Part shown: positions 8,672 through 17,185 of the stretch, in pieces | How positions within the stretch are numbered: position 1 is the first letter of the stretch | How the letters are laid out: every line of letters begins with the position of its first letter | Translations under genes and position numbers: made by a program | Assembly: GCF_041435095.1 (NCBI RefSeq) | Contig: NZ_CP108025.1 | Span: forward strand, 4,154,001 to 4,218,000 | Source: Kitasatospora sp. NBC_00315 | GTDB lineage: Bacteria > Actinomycetota > Actinomycetes > Streptomycetales > Streptomycetaceae | Direction of reading: 5' to 3' | Length of the DNA: 64,000 bases | The notes under the pieces: model-generated | Databases searched by the model: none | What the model saw: only the letters and a program-made list of their open reading frames with translations | What the model was told of the DNA's origin: nothing

Positions 8672-9118
8672 ATGAAGATCATCCTCACTCACGAGGTGCC
8701 GGGTCTCGGTGGCGCCGGCGAGGTCGTCGAGGTCAAGGACGGCTACGCCCGCAACTACCTGGTCCCGCGTGGCTACGCCATCCGCTGGACCAAGGGCGGC
8801 CAGAAGGACGTCGACGCCATCCGTCGCGCCCGCAAGGTTCACGCCATCCAGACGCTCGAGGCCGCCAACGAGGTCAAGGGCAAGCTGGAGGGCCTCCAGG
8901 TCAAGCTGGCCGTTCGCTCCGGCGAGGCCGGCCGCCTGTTCGGCTCGGTGACCCAGGCCGACGTCGTGGAGGCCGTCAAGGCCGCCGGCGGCCCGGTCGT
9001 GGACAAGCGCGCCGTCGCGATCGCCTCGCCGATCAAGACCGTGGGCACCCACAAGGTCTCGGTCAAGCTGCACTCCGACGTCCAGGCCAACCTCGACGTC
9101 GCCGTCGTCGCTGCCTGA
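8672..9118 (+). CDS. rplI: 50S ribosomal protein L9
   Basis: This is ribosomal protein L9. It has an N-terminal 23S rRNA-binding domain ([30 protein letters not shown]), a long connecting helix and a C-terminal domain, with the usual length of 148 residues. A ribosome site (AGAGAGGGTGA) precedes the ATG at 8672. It is the last gene of the rpsF-ssb-rpsR-rplI operon and is followed by a strong terminator hairpin. The assignment is certain. Confidence 0.98.
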   Translation: MKIILTHEVPGLGGAGEVVEVKDGYARNYLVPRGYAIRWTKGGQKDVDAIRRARKVHAIQTLEAANEVKGKLEGLQVKLAVRSGEAGRLFGSVTQADVVEAVKAAGGPVVDKRAVAIASPIKTVGTHKVSVKLHSDVQANLDVAVVAA

Positions 9119-9137
9119 TCTCCGTCCGAAGTGGCAT

Positions 9138-9171
9138 GAGGGCCGGGCTCCGTTCACGGAGCCCGGCCCTC
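9138..9171. terminator. Bidirectional terminator between rplI and the MATE gene
   Basis: Perfect 16-bp arms (9138-9153 and 9156-9171) form a GC-rich hairpin 20 bases after rplI and 26 bases before the end of the convergent MATE transporter gene. It should end both transcripts. Confidence 0.8.
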
Positions 9172-9197
9172 GGTCGTTCCTCGCCCGCCGGGCCCGC

Positions 9198-10571
9198 TCA
9201 GGCCCGGACGGCGCCGGTCACCAGCCAGTCGCCGCCGCGCGCCCGTCCGTACAGGAACGCGCCGCGGACCAGCATGAACAGGTTCATCGCCCACCACAGG
9301 CCGCTCAGCCCGAGGCCCAGGGACGGTACCGCGAGGGCCGCCGGGACGAACGCGACCAACGTGCCGAGCATCGCCAGGGCGAGATAGCCGCCGTCTCCGG
9401 CGCCCATCAGCACACCGTCCAGGACGAACACCGGCCCGGCCACCGGCTGGGTCAGCGCGACCAGCAGCATCACCTGGCCGAGCTGTTCCTGGACGGCCGG
9501 ATCCGGGGTGAACAGCGGGATGTACAGCGGCCGGGCGACCACCAGCAGCACCCCGAAGAGCACGCCCGCGCCGACGCCCCACTCGACCATCCGCCGGGTG
9601 GCCGCCCTCGTGCCCGGCACGTCCCCGGCGCCGAGGTGGCGTCCGACGATGGCCTGGCCGGCGATCGCGATGGCGTCCAGGGCGAAGGCCAGGAAGCTCC
9701 AGAGCGTCATGGCGATCTGGTGGGCCGCGATCTGGTCGTTGCCGAGCCGGGCCGCGACCGCGGTCGCGATCATGAGGACGGCCCGCAGGCTCAGGGTGCG
9801 GACCATCAAGGGGCCGCCGGCCCGCGCGCAGGCGCGGATGCCGGGCAGGTCGGGCCGTAGGCCCGCGCCCTCCCGGCGGGCGCCGCGCACCACCACGACC
9901 AGGTACGCGACGGCCATCGCGCTCTGGGCGAGCACGGTGCCCCAGGCCGAACCGGCCACGCCGAGGCCGGCGCCGTACACCAGGGCGAGGTTCAGCCCCA
10001 GGTTGGCGGTGAAGCCGGCGACGGCGACCACCAGGGGCGTACGGGTGTCCTGGAATCCACGCAGCACGCCGGTGGCGGCCATCACCACCAGCATCGCGGG
10101 CAGACCCAGCGAGCTGATCCGCAGGTACGTGACGGCGTACGGCGCCGCCGTCGGGGAGGCGCCCAGCGCGGACACCGCCCAGGGTGCCAGCAGCAGGGCC
10201 AGCGCGACCACGCCGAGCGACAGCAGCAGGGCCAGCCAGATGCCGTCGATGCCCTGTTGGACGGCGGCCCGCCGGTCGCCCGCGCCGATCCGGCGGGCGA
10301 CCGCGGCCGTCGTGGCGTAGGCGAGGAAGACGAACAGGCCGGCTGCCGTGGCGAGCACGGCGGAGGCGACGCCGACGCCCGCCAGCTGGGCGGTGCCCAG
10401 GTGGCCGACGATCGCGGAGTCGGCCAGCAGGAAGAGCGGCTCGGCGACGAGCGCGCCGAAGGCGGGGACCGCGAGCGCGAGGATCTCGCGGTCGTGCCGC
10501 CGCCGGTCGTGCCGCCGCCGGTCCGGGCGGAGGCGGTCTGGGGTGGGCGTCATGGGGATCAGGCTACTCAT
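9198..10571 (-). CDS. MATE-family efflux transporter (DinF type)
   Basis: This 457-residue protein is a multidrug and toxic-compound extrusion (MATE) transporter of the DinF branch, an antiporter in the cytoplasmic membrane. It shows about twelve helices in two related halves. The family signature LAVPAFGALVAEPLFLLADSAIVGHLGTAQLAGVGVA is in the first half and PLMVRTLSLRAVLMIATAVAARLGNDQIAAHQIA in the second. The start is uncertain: ATG at 10571 or ATG at 10553; neither has a clear ribosome site. The N-terminal DRRRHDRRRHDR is encoded by a 15-bp direct repeat. It is divergent from dnaB across a 438-bp gap with DnaA boxes, one of which (10568-10576) overlaps the upstream start. The substrate is unknown. 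Confidence 0.88.
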   Translation of the reverse strand: MSSLIPMTPTPDRLRPDRRRHDRRRHDREILALAVPAFGALVAEPLFLLADSAIVGHLGTAQLAGVGVASAVLATAAGLFVFLAYATTAAVARRIGAGDRRAAVQQGIDGIWLALLLSLGVVALALLLAPWAVSALGASPTAAPYAVTYLRISSLGLPAMLVVMAATGVLRGFQDTRTPLVVAVAGFTANLGLNLALVYGAGLGVAGSAWGTVLAQSAMAVAYLVVVVRGARREGAGLRPDLPGIRACARAGGPLMVRTLSLRAVLMIATAVAARLGNDQIAAHQIAMTLWSFLAFALDAIAIAGQAIVGRHLGAGDVPGTRAATRRMVEWGVGAGVLFGVLLVVARPLYIPLFTPDPAVQEQLGQVMLLVALTQPVAGPVFVLDGVLMGAGDGGYLALAMLGTLVAFVPAALAVPSLGLGLSGLWWAMNLFMLVRGAFLYGRARGGDWLVTGAVRA

Positions 10572-10830
10572 CCACAGGTAATGGTCACAAGGTGATCCTG
10601 GTCATTACTGGCCCAGGGGATCCGGGCGGGATGCGGAGTAGCGCAGCGGGGACCTCGGCACGCGTGTGAAGTATTTCTCATGCACAGCCATTGGAGGGAG
10701 TAGATGCAGGTCAGCAGGTTGACGGTGGACAGATGGTGTGGTTATCCACAGCCCTGTCCACAGGGGTGTCCACAGGTTTGGCGCAGTTCTCCACAGGAGT
10801 GGGGCCTTCATCCACACGGCCTGTGGATAA
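10568..10830. other. Cluster of seven DnaA-box-like 9-mers upstream of dnaB
   Basis: The 438-bp gap between the MATE gene and dnaB (10572-11009) holds TTATCCACA at 10742-10750 and, on the minus strand, at 10822-10830. It also holds CTGTCCACA (10754-10762), GTGTCCACA (10766-10774), TTCTCCACA (10787-10795) and TCATCCACA (10808-10816 and 10568-10576). Six of the seven fit the Streptomyces DnaA-box pattern YYVTCCACA; GTGTCCACA misses at its first base. Three boxes are spaced exactly 12 bp apart. This is not oriC: dnaA and dnaN are absent and the number is too small. The rest of the gap, 10831-11009, holds the dnaB leader with no clear promoter match. Confidence 0.75.
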
Positions 10831-11009
10831 CCGCCTTGGCCCCAGGGCGTCCGGAGCCTTAGCGTGGGTCGCTCACCCGACACTCCCGCCACCACCCGCC
10901 GTCCGGTTCGACCGGCCCGGTGGCGTAGAAAGAGGAGCGCACGACCGCTCCACCGAGCCCACCGGCAAGCCCGCTCCAACTCGCACCAATCGCTGATCGG
11001 GGAACACGC

Positions 11010-12638
11010 GTGACCGGCCCCCAGTACGACGACCACGACGCTCCGCCACCGCCGGAGGACGACTGGCAGCCGTCCGACGACGCCTTCGCGGCGGGTCCGT
11101 TCACCGACGGCGCCTTCCCCGAGGGGCCGGGGGACCGGCTGCCGGTCTCGCGCACCCGTACGGGCGGGAGCCAGGGTGGCAGCGGGGGTGGCAGCGGTGG
11201 CGCAGGCGGTGGCGGTGGCGGCGGCGGGAAGGGACGCGAGGGCGGCTTCCAGCGCGGCGGAGGCAAGGGCAGGCGGGACGAGGACGAGCCCGAGCGCTCT
11301 TCGCCCGCGGAGGGCTTCGAGCGGGTGCCCCCGCAGGACCTCGCGGCCGAGCAGTCCGTCCTCGGCGGCATGCTGCTCTCCAAGGACGCCATCGCCGACG
11401 TGGTGGAGGTCCTCAAGCCGCAGGACTACTACCGCCCGGCCCACGAGCTGGTCCACAGCGCGATCCTGGATCTCTACGCGCGCGGCGAGCCGGCCGACCC
11501 GATCACCGTGGCCAGCGAGCTCACCAAGCGCGGCGAGCTGGTCAGGGTCGGTGGCCCCGGCTACCTGCACACCCTGGTCAACTCCGTCCCGACGGCCGCC
11601 AACGCCGAGTACTACGCGGAGATCGTCCACGAGCGGGCGGTGCTGCGGCGCCTGGTGGAGGCCGGCACCCGGATCGCCGGCATGGGCTACGCGGCCGAGG
11701 GAGACGTCGACGAGATCGTCAACGCCGCCCAGGCGGAGATCTACGCGGTCACCGAGCAGCGCACCAGCGAGGACTACGCCCCGCTCGCCGACATCATGGA
11801 GGGCGCCCTCGACGAGATCGAGGCGATCGGCTCCCGGCAGGGCCAGATGTCCGGCGTCCCGACCGGCTTCGCGGACCTGGACGCCCTCACCAACGGCCTG
11901 CACCCCGGGCAGATGATCGTGATCGCGGCCCGTCCCGCGATGGGAAAGTCGACCCTCGCCCTGGACTTCTCCCGGGCGTGCTCGATCACCAACGGCCTGC
12001 CGAGCGTGATCTTCTCGCTCGAAATGGGCCGCAACGAGATCGCCATGCGCCTGCTCTCCGCGGAGGCCCGGGTCGCCCTGCACCACATGCGCTCCGGCAA
12101 CATGACCGACGACGACTGGACGCGGGTCGCCCGCCGGATGCCCGACGTCACCAGCGCCCCGCTCTACATCGACGACTCGCCGAACCTGTCGATGATGGAG
12201 ATCCGCGCCAAGTGCCGTCGCCTGAAGCAGCGCCAGGATCTCAAGCTGGTCGTCATCGACTACCTCCAGCTGATGCAGTCCGGCGGCTCCCGGCGGGCGG
12301 AGAGCCGCCAGCAGGAGGTCTCCGACATGTCGCGAAACCTGAAGCTGCTGGCCAAGGAGCTCGAAGTCCCGGTCATCGCGCTCTCCCAGCTGAACCGTGG
12401 CCCCGAGCAGCGAACCGACAAGAAGCCGATGGTCTCCGACCTCCGTGAGTCGGGCTCGATCGAGCAGGACGCCGACATGGTCATCCTGCTGCACCGCGAG
12501 GACGCCTACGAGAAGGAGTCCCCCCGCGCCGGCGAGGCCGACCTGATCGTCGCCAAGCACCGTAACGGCCCCACCGCCACCATCACCGTGGCCTTCCAGG
12601 GCCACTACTCGCGCTTCGTCGACATGACGCGGGAGTAG
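11010..12638 (+). CDS. dnaB: Replicative DNA helicase DnaB
   Basis: This is the hexameric replicative helicase that unwinds DNA at the fork and recruits primase. Residues up to about 110 form an unusual acidic and then Gly-rich, low-complexity extension. The N-terminal DnaB domain begins near GFERVPPQDLAAEQSVLGGML. The RecA-like ATPase domain has the Walker A motif ARPAMGKST, the Walker B strand LVVIDYLQLM, and the arginine-finger region LRESGSIEQDADMVILLHRE. The total of 542 residues is longer than most homologues because of that N-terminus; no intein is present. The GTG at 11010 is the likely start; a start nearer the conserved domain cannot be excluded. The DnaA-box cluster lies directly upstream. 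Confidence 0.96.
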   Translation: MTGPQYDDHDAPPPPEDDWQPSDDAFAAGPFTDGAFPEGPGDRLPVSRTRTGGSQGGSGGGSGGAGGGGGGGGKGREGGFQRGGGKGRRDEDEPERSSPAEGFERVPPQDLAAEQSVLGGMLLSKDAIADVVEVLKPQDYYRPAHELVHSAILDLYARGEPADPITVASELTKRGELVRVGGPGYLHTLVNSVPTAANAEYYAEIVHERAVLRRLVEAGTRIAGMGYAAEGDVDEIVNAAQAEIYAVTEQRTSEDYAPLADIMEGALDEIEAIGSRQGQMSGVPTGFADLDALTNGLHPGQMIVIAARPAMGKSTLALDFSRACSITNGLPSVIFSLEMGRNEIAMRLLSAEARVALHHMRSGNMTDDDWTRVARRMPDVTSAPLYIDDSPNLSMMEIRAKCRRLKQRQDLKLVVIDYLQLMQSGGSRRAESRQQEVSDMSRNLKLLAKELEVPVIALSQLNRGPEQRTDKKPMVSDLRESGSIEQDADMVILLHREDAYEKESPRAGEADLIVAKHRNGPTATITVAFQGHYSRFVDMTRE

Positions 12639-12646
12639 TGGCGGCC

Positions 12647-12660
12647 GCTGTAGGGTCTCG
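12647..12660 (+). repeat. Left copy of a 14-bp inverted repeat flanking the accessory insert
   Basis: GCTGTAGGGTCTCG lies nine bases after the dnaB stop. Its exact reverse complement is at 17672-17685, at the far side of the accessory region. An 8-bp part of it (AGGGTCTC) recurs at 17691-17698. The pair may mark the limits of an older insertion or may be chance; see findings. Confidence 0.45.
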
Positions 12661-12805
12661 GATTTGACGTCGGAATCTCAGGACGGACGTCGGGTCAGAG
12701 TCGGATGCGACACCGGTCTTGAGACTCGCATGATCGGCCGGGTTCATCGCCCCGCCACGACACAAGCGCAGGAGGGCGGTGCGTCTGGCTCGGCATCATG
12801 GTCTG

Positions 12806-13117
12806 GTGACGACATGGATGCGCTGCTATTGGGACGAGGAAGACACCTGGTTCTACTTCGAGGTGGACGGCGAAGGCTGGGTGATTCGGCAGGTCGAACT
12901 CGAAGGGCCTGAGCTGATTCCGGGCGTAGCTGCCTCCCTTGCCGAGTGGCAGCTGGCCTTCGACGCTGGTCGCCTCGATGAGATCAGCAGGTTCGGGATC
13001 ACTGCCGAGCTGCCCGTCTCGGAATGGGCAGGCCACGTACCCGAACAACTCGCCTTCGAGGAGTTCGAGGAAGTCTGGGGGACTGCCCGTCGGCAGATCG
13101 CATCCCGGCCCAGCTGA
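12806..13117 (+). CDS. Hypothetical acidic protein (103 aa) downstream of dnaB
   Basis: This small acidic protein starts near (V/M)TTWMRCYWDEEDTWFYFE and continues through VDGEGWVIRQVELEGPELIP to EEFEEVWGTARRQIA. It has no signal peptide or membrane segment. The alternating aromatic and acidic N-terminal strands suggest a compact alpha/beta protein, and I recall similar small proteins of unknown function in other streptomycetes. The GTG at 12806 was chosen because the conserved-looking sequence begins there; an in-frame start at 12779 would add nine residues without a clear ribosome site. The gene lies just inside the accessory region between dnaB and the nested insertion sequences. Third-position GC is somewhat lower than in neighbouring core genes, which is compatible with transfer. 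No function is assigned. Confidence 0.6.
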   Translation: MTTWMRCYWDEEDTWFYFEVDGEGWVIRQVELEGPELIPGVAASLAEWQLAFDAGRLDEISRFGITAELPVSEWAGHVPEQLAFEEFEEVWGTARRQIASRPS

Positions 13118-13815
13118 CTTCTCGGCCCCGGGGACTTCTTGGCATCATCGCGACATGACCCCGAGCCTTCCCCGCACTGTCCGAGCCGTCGACACCGCTC
13201 AGCTCCTGGACCTGGCCCAGGAAGCCGCCATGTACAGCTTCAGCCAGCGGCTTGTCGGCAACGGCTGAAAACGGGCCGTTCTGATCGGTTCAATCGGGAG
13301 CCGTTGTGCGGTCGTGTTCAGTCGTTGTTGGTGGTCGGGGTGCGGCCGAGTTCGCGGCCGCGCATGCGGTAGGACTCGCCTTTGAGGGAGTGGACCTCGG
13401 CGTGGTGGACGAGTCGGTCGATCATGGCGGCTGCGACGGTCTCGTCGCCGAAGGTCTCGCCCCAGCGTCCGAAGGGCTTGTTCGAGGTGACGATCACGCT
13501 GGCCCTCTCGTATCGGTTCGAGATCAGCTGGAAGAACAGGTTCGCTGCCTCGGCCTCGAAGGGGATGTAGCCGACCTCGTCGATCACGATCAGCGAATAG
13601 CGGCTGAGCTTGACGAGTTCGTCCTGAAGGCGGCCGGTGTGGTGGGCGGCGGCGAGGCGGTCGACCCACTGGGTGGCGGTGGCGAAGGCGACGCGGTGCC
13701 CGGCCTGGCAGGCCCGGACGGCGAGGCCGGTGGCCAGGTGCGTCTTGCCGGTGCCCGGGGGACCCAGAAAGACGGCGTTCTCCTTGGCCGCTATGAAGTC
13801 CAATGTTCCCAGATG

Positions 13816-15569
13816 GGACGCGCAGATAATCAACTCGCCATCTTGATCTCCTGATTGGCGGCGTTATCGCTGCGCGCTACGAGTGCGCGGAGGTCGGCGA
13901 CGGTGGTCAGCCGGGCGGGGGCGGGTTGTGGCTGTTTGCCGAGGAGTTCGAGGAGTTCACGGGCCTGACGGATGCGTAATCCGATGGTCTCGTACCGGAC
14001 GTGGAAGAGCTCGGCGAGCGTGGTCAGGGTCATCCCGAGCCGGTCGCGCAGGAGCACCGCCAGGACCCGGTCGACCAGGGTGAGCGTGGGAGGGCGGCCT
14101 GAACCAGGCAACTTCTTGCGCTCGTGCCCCCGACGTCGCTGCAGTCGCGCCTCGCGTTGGTCCTCGTGCAGGGCGCCCAGCGCCCGGACCAACGCAGCCC
14201 ACTCGACGGGCCGCATCCCGGTGACCGATGGGTGGCACAGCCAGGCATGCTCCTGGCTGGCCTGGTCGAAGGGCTTCGCCGCAGGCGCCGTGACCTGCTC
14301 GAACGCCTGCGGCAGCAGGGTGTAGTTCCAGTTGCCGTGCCAGTCGTGGCTACGAAGAGGCAGGGCGTCCAGTTGGGCGTCGCTGACCTGCACGCCGATG
14401 GGGTAGGAGCCGCTGTCCAGCTCGGCCCGGACCTTCAGCCCGGTGCGCGTGGTGGTGGCGGCGATGGTGTTCACCACGACCTCGTGGCTGGTCAGCGGGC
14501 GGCCGCGCCAGGTCATGGTGATGTGCGAGAACAGGCGGTGCTCGATCCGGTTCCACTTCGATGTTCCCGGCGGGAAGTGACACACCGTGATCTCCAGACC
14601 GGTGTCGCTGGCCAGTCGCGCGAGCTCGACCTTCCATGCGCGGGTGCGGTAGCCGTTGGAGCCGCCCGCGTCCGCCGTGATCAACAGGCGGCGCGCGTGC
14701 GGGTACGTGTCCTGGCCGACGGCTTGCCACCAGCGGCGAATCGAGGCGACCGCGAACTGCGCGGTGCTGTGGTCGGTGCCGACGCTGACCCATCCGGTGT
14801 TCATGGCCAGGTCGTAGACCCCGTAGGGGATGACCTGGCCGGCACCGCCGTACTCGAGGAAGTCGTGCGACCGGACTTTGACGGGCTCGCCCCTGCGCTG
14901 CCACTCCCGGCCCGCCTGGTGGTACTGGCCGACCTGCTCCTTCTTCTTCGCGTCCACCGACACCACCGGGTCCCCGCTCGCCTGGTGAGCCTTGACCTGG
15001 TCGTTGATGTAGCGGAACTGCGCGTCGCGGTCCGGGTGGTCAGTTCCTTCCAGGACCCGGGAGTTGCCCTGCAGACTGAAGCCCTCTTCCCGCAGCAAGT
15101 CACCGACTGTGTCCGCGCCCACGCGGTGGCCCTGCAAGGTCAGCTCCGCGGCCAGATGCCGGGTCGACTTGGTCGTCCAGCGCAGCGGCGACGTCGGATC
15201 GCCCCGCAGGTCCGGCTCGACCAGCGCGAGCAGCGCCGGACGAAGGCCGGGATCCATATCGGCGACACGCTTGCGTCCGCCGCCCGGACGGCGCGCGCGT
15301 CCCAACGGCGGCTCGCCGCCTTCCAGTTCGGACACGCCCCGCGAGACCGTGCCTTCGCGAACCCCGGCAGCCCGGGCCACCGCCCGGATCCCGCCGTGGC
15401 CGAGCGACCGCGCCTCCGCGGCCATCACCAACCGGCGTTGGCGCTCGTCCAGGTGAGGAAGCACCGCCTGGAACTTCGCCGTCAGCAACTCATGTGTGCC
15501 CTCGGGTATGCCCATAGCACATCAACGAGACAGGATCACGGAAGCAACGGATTGTTCCTCTGCGCGTCC
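13816..15569 (-). mobile_element. ISAzo13-like insertion sequence nested in istB
   Basis: The element is 1,754 bp. Its ends are perfect 11-bp inverted repeats: GGACGCGCAGA at 13816-13826 and TCTGCGCGTCC at 15559-15569. Matching bases continue partially inward. A 3-bp direct duplication, ATG on the plus strand, is at 13813-13815 and 15570-15572. It contains one intact transposase gene that nearly fills it. The target is the istB coding sequence, so this insertion came after the IS21 insertion. Family name comes from the transposase; the ends and duplication are read directly. Confidence 0.9.
13830..15515 (-). CDS. ISAzo13-family transposase (561 aa)
   Basis: This transposase probably cuts and rejoins its element by a DDE mechanism. 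The N-terminal region (about 20-75) has a helix-turn-helix (GGIRAVARAAGVREGTVSRG). The catalytic core contains VVSVDAKKKEQVG (first Asp), LLITADAGGSNGYRTRAWK (second Asp) and PPGTSKWNRIEHRLFSH (Glu), which together mark the ISAzo13 family. After about residue 400 there is an extra C-terminal part with a second predicted helix-turn-helix (LTLVDRVLAVLLRDRLGMTLTTLAELF). The frame is intact from ATG 15515 to the stop at 13830, only 14 bases from the element end. The start lies 54 bases inside the other end. It is probably still functional. Confidence 0.9.
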   Translation of the reverse strand: MGIPEGTHELLTAKFQAVLPHLDERQRRLVMAAEARSLGHGGIRAVARAAGVREGTVSRGVSELEGGEPPLGRARRPGGGRKRVADMDPGLRPALLALVEPDLRGDPTSPLRWTTKSTRHLAAELTLQGHRVGADTVGDLLREEGFSLQGNSRVLEGTDHPDRDAQFRYINDQVKAHQASGDPVVSVDAKKKEQVGQYHQAGREWQRRGEPVKVRSHDFLEYGGAGQVIPYGVYDLAMNTGWVSVGTDHSTAQFAVASIRRWWQAVGQDTYPHARRLLITADAGGSNGYRTRAWKVELARLASDTGLEITVCHFPPGTSKWNRIEHRLFSHITMTWRGRPLTSHEVVVNTIAATTTRTGLKVRAELDSGSYPIGVQVSDAQLDALPLRSHDWHGNWNYTLLPQAFEQVTAPAAKPFDQASQEHAWLCHPSVTGMRPVEWAALVRALGALHEDQREARLQRRRGHERKKLPGSGRPPTLTLVDRVLAVLLRDRLGMTLTTLAELFHVRYETIGLRIRQARELLELLGKQPQPAPARLTTVADLRALVARSDNAANQEIKMAS

Positions 15570-15916
15570 ATGGGAGAGTTGTTGGCGCGTCATGCCCCGC
15601 AGGTGGGCGACATCGAGTTCCTCGATGGTCTTGACCGCGGGGAAGCGGGCGGCGCGGATGCGGCCCTCGCCGCCGTGGCTGTCGCGGGCGGAGACCTCGC
15701 GCTGCAGGCAGGCGACCAGGTACTCGGTGTGGGTCCACGACTCGGTGCGGGCGCGCTCCGCCAGGCGTTCGGCGGCGTCCAGCAGGGCTGGGGCCTTCAT
15801 GGCGCGGGCGAGGAAGGCCAGGTCGGCGGCGGTCTGCCGGCCGGTTCGGGATGTCTGTCCGTCCGGCTTCGCGGTGCCGGTCGTGGGGCGTGAAGCCTGG
15901 GATGCGGTGCGGGCCA

Positions 15917-17185
15917 TCAGGTGTCCTCCTTGCCGGCGCCGCCCTCGATGAGGGTGAACATGCGGTCGTAGGTGCCCAGTTCGCGTTGCTCGACCTCGAT
16001 GCCGAGGCTGTCCGGGGCCAGCAGGGCGGCCCGGGCGGCGTGGGCGCGGGCGGCGTGCTGGTGGATGACCTCGCCGCGCATGATGTCGGCCGCGGCGGCG
16101 TGCTCGGGGTCGGTGAGGGTCTGGTGTCTGGCCCAGCAGCGGGTGTGCCGGGCCACGATGTCGTTGCCGCAGGTCACGGTGATCTCCTCGGTGTCCGTGC
16201 GGACCATGACCGTCCTGCCGATGGCGCGGGGGTGGACGGAGTAGTCGTTCGTGTCGACGCGGATGTAGTGGTCGCGGCCGATGCGGGTGTGGAAGCGCCA
16301 CCAGTTGGGCGGGCCGACGGGCGGGACGGTGAGCATCGCGGCCCGGTCGGCCTCCCAGCGGTCGACGGGCCGGGCATCGATGGAGCGGTGCTGTCTGCGG
16401 TTGGCGATCTGCAGCCAGGCGCCCAGCTGGTTGTTGAAGTCGTCGGGGCCGGTGAAGGTGCGGCCGGGCAGGAAGCTGGTCTCCAGGTAACCGTTGGCGC
16501 GCTCGACCAGGCCCTTCGCCTCCGGGTCGCGGGGCCGGCAGAGGTGGACCCTGACCGCCAGCAGTCCGGCGAACGCGGCGAACTCGCTGGTCAGCCTGCC
16601 TTTGCCGACGCCCGCCTCGTTGTCCCAGACCAGCATCTTCGGGACCGCCTGCCAGCCGTCGGCGAGCAGGCGCCAGTGGCCGTCGATCAGGTCGCCGCTC
16701 TGCCGGGAGGGCAGCATCCGGGCCGTGATGACCCGCGAGTAGCCGGAGACAATGACCAGCACCGGTGGGCGTCCGGCCTGGCCGTAGCCGAGCGGGATGT
16801 CCACCGGCGGGAACCACAGGTCGCACTGCGCGAGCTCGCCGGGCCGGTAGACGGTTCGCGAGACCGGGTCGACGGGCAGGTAGGCCGGCCGCAGCTCACG
16901 GACCCGCTCGCGCAGGATCGTCAGCCCGCGCTCCCAGCCGATGCGCTCCGCGATCACCGTGACCGGCATCGTCGGCGTCTGCTTCAGCAGCTCCCGGATC
17001 GCCGGCTCCACCACGTCGACTGCCGAGCCCTTCAGAGGCCGCTGGTACTTCGGTGGCCGGTCCGAGGCCAGCGCCCGCAACACGGTGCCACGGGAGATCC
17101 CCAGCTGCCGGGCCACGGCCCGGGCGGACAGTCCCTCCGCCCGGTGCAACCGACGAATCTCGGCCCAGTCCTCCACGCGAATCAC
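15917..17185 (-). CDS. istA: IstA transposase of the IS21-family element
   Basis: IstA is the DDE transposase of IS21 elements. The 422-residue protein starts MIRVEDWAEIRRLHRAEGLSARAVARQLGISRGTVLRAL, with the N-terminal helix-turn-helix. The catalytic triad is visible as QCDLWFP (Asp), LVWDNEAG (Asp) and DPEAKGLVERANGY (Glu). A C-terminal beta-barrel-like region contains NDYSVHPRAIGR. The frame is complete. Its stop overlaps the istB start as TGATG, the usual translational coupling in IS21. Since istB is split, IstA here probably lacks its helper unless another IS21 copy supplies it. Confidence 0.93.
   Translation of the reverse strand: MIRVEDWAEIRRLHRAEGLSARAVARQLGISRGTVLRALASDRPPKYQRPLKGSAVDVVEPAIRELLKQTPTMPVTVIAERIGWERGLTILRERVRELRPAYLPVDPVSRTVYRPGELAQCDLWFPPVDIPLGYGQAGRPPVLVIVSGYSRVITARMLPSRQSGDLIDGHWRLLADGWQAVPKMLVWDNEAGVGKGRLTSEFAAFAGLLAVRVHLCRPRDPEAKGLVERANGYLETSFLPGRTFTGPDDFNNQLGAWLQIANRRQHRSIDARPVDRWEADRAAMLTVPPVGPPNWWRFHTRIGRDHYIRVDTNDYSVHPRAIGRTVMVRTDTEEITVTCGNDIVARHTRCWARHQTLTDPEHAAAADIMRGEVIHQHAARAHAARAALLAPDSLGIEVEQRELGTYDRMFTLIEGGAGKEDT

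Larger units (their letters stand above)
13318..15917 (-). pseudogene. istB: istB transposition helper ATPase, split by an ISAzo13-like element
   Basis: IstB is the AAA+ helper ATPase of IS21 elements; it loads and activates the IstA transposase. The 5' part (15917 to 15570, minus strand, 116 codons) encodes the N-terminal domain, ending ...RGMTRQQLSH. The 3' part (13812 to 13318, 165 codons including stop) encodes LGTLDFIAAKENAVFLGPPGTGKTH onwards, with Walker A GPPGTGKT and Walker B LIVIDEVGYIPF. Removing 13813-15569 rejoins them in frame as QQLSHLGTLDF, giving a normal 280-residue IstB. The start overlaps the istA stop (TGATG). An internal ATG could still yield the ATPase part alone, but it would lack the N-terminal domain. 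Confidence 0.92.

Noticed and set aside
10568..10830. The DnaA-box cluster as the chromosomal origin oriC
   Set aside because: dnaA and dnaN do not flank it, there are only seven boxes, and no AT-rich unwinding region is present; streptomycete oriC is larger with many more boxes.
10605..12605. Long minus-strand frame opposite dnaB
   Set aside because: It is the antisense of a certain gene in a GC-rich genome, with no ribosome site and typical shadow composition.
13287..13295. GGTTCAATC, resembling a tRNA T-arm, near the left end of the IS21-family element
   Set aside because: No acceptor, D-arm or anticodon stem can be formed around it; it lies in the subterminal region of the element.
14124..15893. 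Long plus-strand reading frame across the ISAzo13-like element
   Set aside because: It mirrors the intact transposase on the other strand, is full of Arg/Gly/Ala, and crosses the element boundary into istB.
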